From positions 1 to 6,453 of the forward strand of contig DATCYZ010000071.1 of NCBI GenBank assembly GCA_036526195.1: a stretch of 6,453 bases of DNA, in the 5' to 3' direction. The notes under the pieces are model-generated. The model was not told the DNA's origin and did not search any database. It saw only the letters and a program-made list of their open reading frames with translations. Shown in pieces: positions 1 through 6,331 of the stretch. This stretch comes from DATCYZ01 sp036526195 (GTDB lineage: Bacteria; Pseudomonadota; Gammaproteobacteria; Burkholderiales; SG8-39). Both the position numbers and the translations under genes were made by a program. Numbering within the stretch: position 1 is the stretch's first letter; the number at the start of each line of letters is the position of its first letter.

Positions 1-736
1 CCGGCGCGACGAAATTGAAACTGATCATCACGCTCGGCGGATAGCGCCGGATCAGGTGGTAGTTCACGGTGAACGCGAGACCGGCCACGACTATGCCCTG
101 GTAGAGGATGCCGAGCACGGGCCGCGGCCCGATCGCCTCCCAGCGGATGGTCTCGAACGCCAGTCCGCCAAAGAGAAACAGAGGCAGCGACACCGCCATC
201 TGCCAGAAGGTGAGGCGCACGTAGTCGTACTGCTTCAGCAGCCGCCCGCCGAACGCGAGGCGCAATCCCAGCAAGGCGGCGCTCGCGAGCACGATCCAGT
301 CGCCCAGCGCGCCACCTCCCACCGGCGGCACACCGCGCGCCAGCACCAGCGCGGTGCCGGCAAACGCGATCGTCACGCCAAGCGCGCGCATCGGGCTGAC
401 CCGGTCGCCCGGCACCAGCAGGTGCGCGAACAGCACGCCGAAGAGCGGATTCGTGGCGATCAGCACCGCGCTGTTCGAGGCCGAGGTGAGCCCGAAGCCG
501 ATGTTCATGAGCGCGATCTGCACGGTGAACAGCGCGCCGATGGCGGCCAGTCCCGCGCGCTCCTCGCGCGGCGGCACCAGCGAGATGCCCGAGAAGCGCG
601 CCCAGAGCGCCACGCAGGCACACCCCAGCACGAAGCGCAGGAACCCGCTCCACAGCGGTGGAAACGCCTCCAGCCCGAGCTTCACCGCGACCGGGTTGCC
701 GCCCCACAGCGTGTGGATGGCGAGCGCGGCAAGCAC
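1..736 (-). CDS. DMT/EamA-family transporter, C-terminus outside the window
   Basis: Translating the minus strand gives an open frame of 245 residues that runs off the left edge without a stop. It is strongly hydrophobic, with about eight membrane segments (roughly residues 2-20, 27-47, 61-79, 86-108, 117-134, 147-165, 175-193, 207-225) and the beginning of a ninth. The opening (TLWGGNPVAVKLGL), SNSAVLIATNPLF near residue 87 and the two-halves layout are typical of inner-membrane EamA proteins, which usually have ten helices and about 290 residues. Some 45-50 residues are therefore missing. Family members export or import small metabolites; the substrate here cannot be told. The first standard start after the in-frame TAG is GTG at 736. 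A GAAGGA motif lies six bases before an in-frame CTG at 763, which would add nine residues (MAWSIPLRA), so the true start is uncertain. The gene is divergent from the acyl-CoA synthetase. Confidence 0.88.
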   Translation of the reverse strand, partial: MLAALAIHTLWGGNPVAVKLGLEAFPPLWSGFLRFVLGCACVALWARFSGISLVPPREERAGLAAIGALFTVQIALMNIGFGLTSASNSAVLIATNPLFGVLFAHLLVPGDRVSPMRALGVTIAFAGTALVLARGVPPVGGGALGDWIVLASAALLGLRLAFGGRLLKQYDYVRLTFWQMAVSLPLFLFGGLAFETIRWEAIGPRPVLGILYQGIVVAGLAFTVNYHLIRRYPPSVMISFNFVAP

Positions 737-788
737 GGCGCGCAGCGGAATGGACCAGGCCAGGAGATGTCCTTCGTCGAAGGCTCGC

Positions 789-794
789 TAGAAT
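789..794 (+). promoter_or_regulatory. possible -10 box for the acyl-CoA synthetase gene
   Basis: TAGAAT matches the sigma-70 -10 consensus at five of six positions and lies in the short divergent spacer. Transcription would start near 801, giving a leader of about 30 bases before the ATG at 832. No recognisable -35 box is seen 16-18 bases upstream, so this is a candidate only. Confidence 0.35.
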
Positions 795-831
795 GCAAGC
801 CGGATCGTCAGACCGCAGGATACCCCACGCA

Positions 832-2940
832 ATGCCCGTCACCGGACTCGCCGCCGCGTTCAACCCGCAGTCGATCGCCGTCATCGGCGCTTCGGACAAC
901 CCGCACAAGGTCGGCGGCCGCCCGATCCTGTTCATGAAGCGCTACGGCTTTCGCGGGCCGATCTGGCCGATCACTCCGGGCCGCGCGGAAGTACAGGGGC
1001 TCAAGGCCTACCCGGACCTCAAGGCGCTTCCAGGCGTGCCCGACCTCGTGGTGGTGGCGGTCTCCGGCGAGGAGGCGGTGCGCGCGGTCGAGGCCTGCGC
1101 CGCGGTGGGCGTGAAGGTCGCGGTGGTGATGTCCTCCGGGTTCGGCGAGGTGGGCGGCGAAGGCGCGGTGATGCAGGCCCGCATGCTGACCGCGGCGCGT
1201 GCCGCAGGCATGCGCATGGTCGGGCCGAACTGCCAGGGCACGGCGAACTTCGCCACCGGCGCGATCGCGAATTTTTCCACGATCTTCCACGAGCTGGAAG
1301 CGAAGGACGGGCCGGTGGCGATCGTCAGCCAGAGCGGCGCCTGTTCGCAGGCGATCTACGTGCTGGCGCGCCAGCGCGGGCTGGACGTGCGCCACGTGCA
1401 CGCCACCGGCAACGAGGCCGACGTCACGGTGGCCGACCTGGTGTCGGAGATCGCGCGCGACGAAGGCGTGAAGCTGGTGCTCCTTTACCTCGAGGCGATT
1501 CCGGACCCGGCGGCGCTCGGCGCGGCGGCCGAGGCGGCGCGCGCGCGCGACCTGCCGATCGTCGCGGTCAAGGCCGGACGCACCGCGAGCGGCGCCAAGG
1601 CGGCGAGTTCGCATACCGGCGCGCTGGCGAGCGAGGACCGCGTGGTGGATGCGTTCTTTCGCCGGCACGGCATCTGGCGGGTGTCCGACCCGCACGAGCT
1701 GGTGAGCGCCGGGCAGCTGTACCTGAAGGGCTGGCGGCCGACGCGCGGGCGCCTGCTCGCGCTGAGCAACTCCGGCGCGAGCTGCGTGATGACCGCGGAC
1801 GCCTCGGAGGAGCTCGGCGTACCCTTGTCGGTGCTGTCCGAGGAGACCCGCGCGCGCCTGAAGGCGGTGCTGCCGGGGTTCGCGACCGCGACCAACCCGG
1901 TCGACGTCACCGGGGCCCTGCTGACCGACAGCGCGATGTTTTCGCGCGTGCTGCCGGTGCTGGCCGAAGGCACCGACACCGATCTCGTGCTCGGCGCGTT
2001 CCCGATCGCCGGCGCGGGCTACGACGTGCCGCGCTTCGCGCGCGATTTCGCCGCCCATGCGCGGGCGAGCGGCGCCGCGGTGGCGATCGCCGCGCCGCAG
2101 GCGGAGGTGCGCGCGCCGTTCGCCGCCGAGGGCCTGCCGGTGTTCGAGCGCGAGCGCGAGGCGGTGGCGGCGCTCGGCCAGCTGGCGCGCCATGCCGCGC
2201 TGATGCGCGCGCCGCGGCCGGCCCGCGCCGGCGGGGTGGAGGCGCCCGCGCTGCCGAAGGGCAAGGGGACGTTCCTGAACGAGGCGCAGAGCCTGGCGGT
2301 GCTGGCGGCCGCGGGCCTGCCGGTGATCGAGTTCCGGCTATGCAAGACACAGGGCGCGGCGCGCGCAGCCGCCGCCGCGTTCGGCGGCGCGGTGGTGGTG
2401 AAGGCCTGCTCCGGCGACCTGCCGCACAAGTCCGAGCACGGGCTGGTGAAGGTGGGACTCGACAAGGCGGTCGCCGTGGCGAAGGAGGTCGGGCGGCAGA
2501 AGGCGAAGGTGCGCGAACTCGGCGCGCGCTTCGAGGGCGCGATCGTGGCGCGCATGGCGGCGCGCGGCTACGAACTCGCGCTCGGCGCCAAGCTCGACCC
2601 GCAGTTCGGCCCGGTGGTGATGATCGGCGACGGCGGCATCTACCTTGAGGCGCTGAAGGACTTCGCGCTCCTCCTGCCGCCCTTCGATGTCGCGGCCGTG
2701 AAGGATGCGCTCGCCGGCCTGCGCATCGCGCCGCTGCTCGCCGGGGTGCGCGGCGAGGCGCCGCGCGACCTCGACGCCGTGGCGCAGATGGCGGTGCGGC
2801 TGGGCGACACCATGATCGCCTGGAACGGGCAGGTGGCCTCGGTGGACATCAACCCGGTGCGCGTCGGCGCGGTGGGCGAGGGGGCGCTGGCGCTGGATGC
2901 GCTGGTGGAACGCGCCGTGGCGCCGGGCAAGGCCAGATAG
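832..2940 (+). CDS. single-chain NDP-forming acyl-CoA synthetase (acetate--CoA ligase family)
   Basis: The 702-residue product has the full fused alpha-beta layout of ADP-forming acyl-CoA synthetases. A Rossmann CoA-binding domain (about 8-140, opening FNPQSIAVIGAS) is followed by a succinyl-CoA-ligase-like region (about 155-455), a linker, and a C-terminal ATP-grasp domain (about 480-695). Visible key residues are the phosphorylatable His261 in SSHTGALASED and the second His532 in DLPHKSEHG. The ATP-grasp signature includes GAKLDPQFGPVVMIGDGG (585-602), and VDINPV (671-676) is the likely metal-binding end. The family converts an organic acid, CoA and ATP to acyl-CoA, ADP and phosphate, or the reverse, in the cytoplasm by way of phosphohistidine. 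Bacterial members range from acetate to pimelate and aromatic acids, so the substrate is unknown. ATG 832 puts the family N-terminus at the start and has AGGA 11 bases upstream; an in-frame ATG at 793 would add 13 uncharacteristic residues. Length is normal for the family. Confidence 0.93.
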   Translation: MPVTGLAAAFNPQSIAVIGASDNPHKVGGRPILFMKRYGFRGPIWPITPGRAEVQGLKAYPDLKALPGVPDLVVVAVSGEEAVRAVEACAAVGVKVAVVMSSGFGEVGGEGAVMQARMLTAARAAGMRMVGPNCQGTANFATGAIANFSTIFHELEAKDGPVAIVSQSGACSQAIYVLARQRGLDVRHVHATGNEADVTVADLVSEIARDEGVKLVLLYLEAIPDPAALGAAAEAARARDLPIVAVKAGRTASGAKAASSHTGALASEDRVVDAFFRRHGIWRVSDPHELVSAGQLYLKGWRPTRGRLLALSNSGASCVMTADASEELGVPLSVLSEETRARLKAVLPGFATATNPVDVTGALLTDSAMFSRVLPVLAEGTDTDLVLGAFPIAGAGYDVPRFARDFAAHARASGAAVAIAAPQAEVRAPFAAEGLPVFEREREAVAALGQLARHAALMRAPRPARAGGVEAPALPKGKGTFLNEAQSLAVLAAAGLPVIEFRLCKTQGAARAAAAAFGGAVVVKACSGDLPHKSEHGLVKVGLDKAVAVAKEVGRQKAKVRELGARFEGAIVARMAARGYELALGAKLDPQFGPVVMIGDGGIYLEALKDFALLLPPFDVAAVKDALAGLRIAPLLAGVRGEAPRDLDAVAQMAVRLGDTMIAWNGQVASVDINPVRVGAVGEGALALDALVERAVAPGKAR

Positions 2941-2989
2941 TCACATATAGGTTACCATTGGACGCATTCCGGTGCCGCATCCGTCCCGC

Positions 2990-4240
2990 ATGAGCGATCC
3001 GCGCGCCCCGCAGGACATCCGCGCCATCCTCCCGGCGCGCTCGCGCATCATCGAGATCTTCCGTACCGACTTCCCGGGCTGGCCCTTGCCGCCGGTGCTG
3101 GCCTGGCTGCTGATGGAAGGCCGGCAGATCCAGGAGCCGGCGCCCTTCCTCGAGGCGCTCGGTGCGAAGCTCGTCGAGGCGGGCGCGGGGCTGTCGCGCA
3201 TCCGGCTCTCGGTGCCGACCCTGCATCCGGAAGTGCGTTCGGTGGGCTACACCTGGCTGCCGGACAAGCCGGTGACGCTGTGGCGCGTCGGCCACGAGGT
3301 CGAGCAGACCGCCACCTTCCAGGGCAGTCCGATCGAGTACGTGATCCGCACCGGCGAGCCGTTCCGGCGCCGCCTCGATGCGCTCGGCCCCGGGGACCAT
3401 TCGATCCTCCACGAAATCCGCGCGGAGGGCGGCGTCGATTACCTCGCCCTGCCGTTGCGCTTCTGGGGCCGGCCCTCGGGCGCGATGATCTTCGTCACCG
3501 AGCGTGCCGAAGGCTTCCAGGAACTGGACATCGCGAAACTCGGCGCGCTCGGGCAGTTCGTCGCGCCGGTGCTCGAGATCTTCGCCTCGCGCAACGTGGC
3601 GCGCTCGCTGCTCGACACCTACCTTGGCCCGCGCACCGGCGCGCGCGTGCTCGCCGGGCAGATCAAGCGCGGCGACGGCGAGACCATCGACGCCTCGATC
3701 TGGTTCTCGGACCTGCGCGACTTCACGCCGCTCACCGAGTCGCTGCCGCCGAAGGACCTGCTGGCGATGCTGAACGCGTACTTCGAGCTGGTGGCGGCGG
3801 CGGTGCGCGCGCACGGCGGCGAGATCCTGCGCTTCATCGGCGATGCGATGCTGATCGTGTTCCCGACCTCGAAGACGCTCGGCACCGACGGCGCCTGCGC
3901 CGCCGCGCTCGATGCCGCGATCGATGCCTATGCGGCGCTTGACGCGCTGAACCATCGCAGGCGGCGCGCCGGCCAGCCGGAAATCCGCTTCGGCGTCGGC
4001 CTGCATGCGGGCACCGTGGTCTACGGCAACGTCGGCGCGCCGGACCGGCTGGATTTCACGGTGATGGGTCCGGCGGTGAACCGCACGGCGCGCATCGAAA
4101 GCCTGACCAAGGAACTCGGCTGCCGCATGCTCGCCTCGAGCGAGTTCGCGCGCTGCTGCGGCCGGCCGATGCGCTCGCTCGGGCGCCATGCGCTCAAGGG
4201 CGTGGCCGAAGCGCAGGAAGTCTTCACGCCCGATGAATAA
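2990..4240 (+). CDS. soluble class III adenylate/guanylate cyclase with GAF-like N-terminal region
   Basis: The 416-residue protein has no signal peptide or membrane segment. Residues about 45-200 resemble a GAF-type sensor fold, a weak call made from overall pattern, and lead through a short helix (EIFASRNVARSLLDTYLG) to a complete class III cyclase domain at about 230-410. Metal-binding aspartates are Asp241 in WFSDLRDFT and Asp285 in FIGDAMLIVF. The transition-state pair is Asn364 and Arg368 in AVNRTARIE. The second substrate-selecting position is Thr357 (DFTVMG), the class IIIb pattern. The first, normally Lys, is Arg281 (LRFIGD). It should form cAMP, less likely cGMP, from the nucleoside triphosphate as a homodimer. 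ATG 2990 was chosen; an in-frame GTG at 2972 would add six residues, and neither has a clear ribosome binding site. The gene begins 49 bases after the synthetase stop, so co-transcription is possible but not shown. Confidence 0.92.
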   Translation: MSDPRAPQDIRAILPARSRIIEIFRTDFPGWPLPPVLAWLLMEGRQIQEPAPFLEALGAKLVEAGAGLSRIRLSVPTLHPEVRSVGYTWLPDKPVTLWRVGHEVEQTATFQGSPIEYVIRTGEPFRRRLDALGPGDHSILHEIRAEGGVDYLALPLRFWGRPSGAMIFVTERAEGFQELDIAKLGALGQFVAPVLEIFASRNVARSLLDTYLGPRTGARVLAGQIKRGDGETIDASIWFSDLRDFTPLTESLPPKDLLAMLNAYFELVAAAVRAHGGEILRFIGDAMLIVFPTSKTLGTDGACAAALDAAIDAYAALDALNHRRRRAGQPEIRFGVGLHAGTVVYGNVGAPDRLDFTVMGPAVNRTARIESLTKELGCRMLASSEFARCCGRPMRSLGRHALKGVAEAQEVFTPDE

Positions 4241-4261
4241 GAGGCCTCGGCTCGGCCCGGC

Positions 4262-4267
4262 TATGAT
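4262..4267 (+). promoter_or_regulatory. possible -10 box giving a leaderless transcript of the small gene
   Basis: TATGAT matches the -10 consensus at five of six positions in the 33-base gap after the cyclase. The A of the next gene's ATG lies seven bases beyond it, where transcription would normally begin, so the message could start on its own start codon. No -35 box is apparent, and no Shine-Dalgarno sequence precedes the ATG, which fits a leaderless start. Confidence 0.4.
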
Positions 4268-4273
4268 CCGGCC

Positions 4274-4540
4274 ATGCCCGTGAGCGTACCGATCGATCCC
4301 GACCTGCATCGCGCCATCGACCGCGCCCTCGCGGGGGACTGGACCGCGGCCCACGAGATCGTGCAGGCGCGCGAGGGCGACACGATGGCGGACTGGATCC
4401 ACGCCGTCGTCCACCGCCACGAGGGCGACCTCGGCAACGCCCGTTACTGGTACGGACGCTGCGGGCGCCCGCTGCCGGAAGCGCTGGCGATCGCCGACGA
4501 GTTGCGCGCGATCCGCGCCCGGCTGGACGCGCCGGCCTGA
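4274..4540 (+). CDS. small conserved protein of unknown function
   Basis: This 88-residue acidic-to-neutral protein has no signal peptide or membrane segment. Its core reads DWTAAHEIVQ (about 22-31), followed by DWIHAVVHRHEGDLGNARYWYGRCGR (about 40-65). I recognise this pattern from short uncharacterised proteins spread through bacteria, but know no assigned function. The sequence suggests two or three amphipathic helices, and the A-x-W/Y spacing around GDLGNARYWYGRCG resembles a single TPR-like helical hairpin; that is inference. The conserved His, Glu, Trp and Tyr cluster could form a binding site. ATG 4274 is the first start in the frame after the cyclase and has no Shine-Dalgarno sequence. 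It lies 33 bases after the cyclase and about 100 before etfB. Codon use matches its neighbours, which supports a real gene. Confidence 0.78.
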   Translation: MPVSVPIDPDLHRAIDRALAGDWTAAHEIVQAREGDTMADWIHAVVHRHEGDLGNARYWYGRCGRPLPEALAIADELRAIRARLDAPA

Positions 4541-4554
4541 ACCCTGCCGCGCGA

Positions 4555-4565
4555 CGTTTGAAACG
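4555..4565. repeat. 11-bp palindrome CGTTTGAAACG upstream of etfB
   Basis: CGTTT and AAACG flank a central G just after the stop of the small gene. The loop is too short for an RNA hairpin, so if functional it would be a protein-binding site in DNA. It lies 37 bases upstream of the etf -10 box. Its half-sites are oriented opposite to the GAAAC-GTTTC arrangement reported for PsrA-type fatty-acid regulators, so I do not assign it to one. Confidence 0.3.
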
Positions 4566-4576
4566 CGGGGCCGGCG

Positions 4577-4591
4577 ATCCGGTCTCCGGAT
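4577..4591. promoter_or_regulatory. inverted repeat at the -35 position of the etf promoter (possible operator)
   Basis: ATCCGG-TCT-CCGGAT is a perfect inverted repeat with six-base arms and a three-base centre. It ends 11 bases before the TATAAT at 4603 and covers the place where a -35 hexamer would sit (about 4580-4585); no good TTGACA match is present there. This arrangement suits a site for a regulator that blocks or replaces -35 recognition. A weak hairpin closing the previous transcript is the alternative, but no T-run follows. Confidence 0.35.
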
Positions 4592-4602
4592 AGGGGCATC
4601 GG

Positions 4603-4608
4603 TATAAT
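4603..4608 (+). promoter_or_regulatory. consensus -10 box of the etfBA promoter
   Basis: TATAAT is a perfect sigma-70 -10 hexamer in the roughly 100-base gap before etfB, conspicuous in such GC-rich DNA. Transcription would start near 4615, leaving a leader of about 27 bases. There is no convincing -35 box, so the promoter may need an activator. CGGTGG (4609-4614) and CCACCG (4625-4630) form a further inverted repeat that straddles the predicted start point. Confidence 0.6.
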
Positions 4609-4641
4609 CGGTGGCTTCCCGCAACCACCGGCCTGCTCCCC

Positions 4642-5391
4642 ATGAAAGTCCTGGTCAGCGTCAAGCGCGTGATCGATTACAACGTCAAGGTGCGCGTGAA
4701 ATCCGACGGCACCGGCGTCGAGACCGCGAACGTGAAAATGTCGATGAATCCCTTCGACGAGATCGCGGTCGAGGAGGCGATGCGCCTGAAGGAAGCCGGC
4801 GCCGCGACCGAGGTGATTGCCGTGTCCTGCGGGCCGCTCGCCTGCCAGGAGACGCTGCGCACCGCGCTCGCCATCGGCGCGGACCGCGCGATCCTGGTCG
4901 AATCCGACGCCGAGCTGCAGCCGCTGGCGGTGGCCAAGCTGCTGAAGGCGGTCTGCGAGAAGGAATCGCCCGGGCTGGTGGTCCTCGGCAAGCAGGCGAT
5001 CGACGACGATTCGAACCAGACCGGCCAGATGCTGGCCGCGCTGCTCGGCTGGTCGCAGGCGACCTTCGCCTCGAAGGTGAAGCTTGCCGACGGCAAGGCC
5101 GAGGTGACGCGCGAGGTCGACGGCGGGCTGGAGACGATTTCCATCAAGCTGCCGGCCATCGTCACCACCGACCTGCGTCTGAACGAGCCGCGCTACGTGA
5201 CGCTGCCGAACATCATGAAGGCGAAGAAGAAGCCGCTCGAGAACCTCAAGCCGGACGCGCTCGGCGTGGACGTGGCGCCGCGCCTCGCGACGCTCAAGGT
5301 GGTCGAGCCCCCGAAGCGCAAGGCGGGCATCAAGGTGCCGGACGCCGCGGCGCTCATCGACAAGCTGCGCAACGAAGCAAAGGTGATCTGA
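4642..5391 (+). CDS. etfB: electron transfer flavoprotein, beta subunit
   Basis: At 249 residues this has the normal length of ETF beta. It begins with the typical MKVLVSVKRVIDYNVKVRVK and MNPFDEIAVEEA (35-46). The AMP-binding segment GKQAIDDDSNQTGQMLA is at 116-132, and the partner-recognition loop with the family signature, RYVTLPNIMKAKKKPLE, is at 184-200. Paired with the alpha subunit, it accepts electrons from several acyl-CoA dehydrogenases and passes them via FAD to ETF-ubiquinone oxidoreductase in the membrane, supporting fatty-acid and amino-acid oxidation. The beta chain binds the structural AMP. The start at ATG 4642 is fixed by the family N-terminus, although the leader has no clear Shine-Dalgarno sequence. 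Nothing suggests the bifurcating type of ETF: the form is the housekeeping proteobacterial one. The stop is one base ahead of etfA. Confidence 0.97.
   Translation: MKVLVSVKRVIDYNVKVRVKSDGTGVETANVKMSMNPFDEIAVEEAMRLKEAGAATEVIAVSCGPLACQETLRTALAIGADRAILVESDAELQPLAVAKLLKAVCEKESPGLVVLGKQAIDDDSNQTGQMLAALLGWSQATFASKVKLADGKAEVTREVDGGLETISIKLPAIVTTDLRLNEPRYVTLPNIMKAKKKPLENLKPDALGVDVAPRLATLKVVEPPKRKAGIKVPDAAALIDKLRNEAKVI
5379..5387 (+). promoter_or_regulatory. strong ribosome binding site of etfA inside the end of etfB
   Basis: AAAGGTGAT closely complements the 16S rRNA 3' end and ends five bases before the etfA ATG at 5393. It lies within the last codons of etfB, whose TGA (5389-5391) is separated from the ATG by a single C. 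This supports coupled translation and equal amounts of both subunits, and it fixes the etfA start. Confidence 0.75.
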
Positions 5392-5392
5392 C

Positions 5393-6331
5393 ATGGCCCT
5401 CCTGATCGTCGCGGAACACGACAACGCATCGCTCAAGAAGGCGACGCTGAACGCCATCGCCGCCGCGCAGAAGATCGGCGGCGACATCCACGTGCTGGTG
5501 GCCGGCGCGAACGCCGGCCCGGCCGCCGCCGCCGCCGCCAAGGCCGCGGGCGTGGCCAAGGTGCTGCACGCCGACGGCGCGCCGCTGGGCGAGTTCCTCG
5601 CCGAGAACGTCGCCGCCACCGTGCTCTCGATCGCGAAGAACTACACGCACATCCTCGCGCCCTCGACCTCCAACGGCAAGAACGTGCTGCCGCGCGTCGC
5701 CGCGCTGCTCGACGTGCAGCAGATCTCCGACATCGTCGCGGTGGAATCGCCCGACACCTTCGTGCGGCCGATCTACGCCGGCAACGCGCTCGCCACGGTG
5801 CAGTCGAAGGACCCGATCAAGGTGATCACTGTGCGCACCACCGGCTTCGATGCCGTCGCCGAAGAGGGCGGCAGCGGTGCGGTGGAAACGCTCAAGGCGG
5901 CCGACGACAGCGGGCTGTCGTCCTTCGTCAGCCGCGAGGTGTCCAGGTCCGAGCGCCCGGAACTGACGGCCGCGAAGATCATCGTCTCCGGCGGCCGCGG
6001 CATGGCCAACGGCGAGAACTTCAAGACCGTGCTCGAGCCGCTGGCCGACGCCCTCGGCGCCGCCATGGGCGCCTCGCGCGCCGCGGTCGATGCCGGCTTC
6101 GTGCCGAACGACTGGCAGGTCGGCCAGACCGGCAAGATCGTCGCGCCCGACCTCTACATCGCGGTGGGCATCTCTGGCGCCATCCAGCACCTCGCCGGCA
6201 TGAAGGACAGCCGCGTCATCGTCGCGGTCAACAAGGACGAGGAAGCGCCGATCTTCTCCGTGGCCGACTACGGCATCGTCGGCGACCTGTTCAAGGTGGT
6301 GCCGGAGGTGGTGGAGGGGTTGAAGAAGTAA
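5393..6331 (+). CDS. etfA: electron transfer flavoprotein, alpha subunit
   Basis: This 312-residue protein is full length for ETF alpha and partners EtfB. The N-terminal domain (about 1-185) opens LLIVAEHDNASLKKATLNA. The C-terminal FAD-binding domain (about 190-310) shows all the usual contacts: SGGRGM (199-204), GASRAAVDAGFVP (226-238), QVGQTGKIVAPDLYIAVGISGAIQH in two parts (242-266) and NKDEEAPIFSVADYGIVGDL (280-299). It holds the redox-active FAD that takes single electrons from acyl-CoA dehydrogenases and delivers them to ETF-ubiquinone oxidoreductase. Residues 44-49 are six alanines encoded by six consecutive GCC codons in a loop that is also alanine-rich in relatives. No acyl-CoA dehydrogenase follows within the window, though one often lies downstream in related bacteria. 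Confidence 0.97.
   Translation: MALLIVAEHDNASLKKATLNAIAAAQKIGGDIHVLVAGANAGPAAAAAAKAAGVAKVLHADGAPLGEFLAENVAATVLSIAKNYTHILAPSTSNGKNVLPRVAALLDVQQISDIVAVESPDTFVRPIYAGNALATVQSKDPIKVITVRTTGFDAVAEEGGSGAVETLKAADDSGLSSFVSREVSRSERPELTAAKIIVSGGRGMANGENFKTVLEPLADALGAAMGASRAAVDAGFVPNDWQVGQTGKIVAPDLYIAVGISGAIQHLAGMKDSRVIVAVNKDEEAPIFSVADYGIVGDLFKVVPEVVEGLKK

Noticed and set aside
56..937. Plus-strand open frames across the EamA gene
   Set aside because: They are Arg/Gln/His-rich and overlap a minus-strand frame that has clear membrane segments and family motifs.
808..2193. A 461-codon minus-strand frame opposite the acyl-CoA synthetase
   Set aside because: Low-complexity Arg/His/Ala composition with no family motif; it is explained by the codon bias of the synthetase on the other strand.
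2941..2989. AT-richer patch (CATATAGGTTACCAT) between the synthetase and the cyclase as a promoter
   Set aside because: TATAGG and TACCAT match the -10 consensus only partly, and no -35 box is seen at 16-18 bases. It may be a weak promoter, but I cannot support it.
4558..4563. TTGAAA as the -35 box for etfBA
   Set aside because: It matches TTGACA well but lies 39 bases from the TATAAT, far beyond the usual 16-18.
4555..4565. PsrA-type operator for the etf genes
   Set aside because: The half-sites are GTTT-G-AAAC, not the GAAAC-GTTTC order described for PsrA, and the spacing differs.
2849..4624. A 591-codon open frame on the minus strand opposite the cyclase and the small gene
   Set aside because: Its product is rich in Arg, His, Ala and Gly with no recognisable domain, and it mirrors the high G/C third positions of clearly real plus-strand genes. 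It spans intergenic DNA as well, as expected of a chance shadow frame in GC-rich sequence.
4642..6331. Bifurcating (FixBA-like or anaerobic) ETF
   Set aside because: Both subunits carry the classic housekeeping motifs and lengths, and no bifurcating partner such as fixCX or a butyryl-CoA dehydrogenase is next to them.
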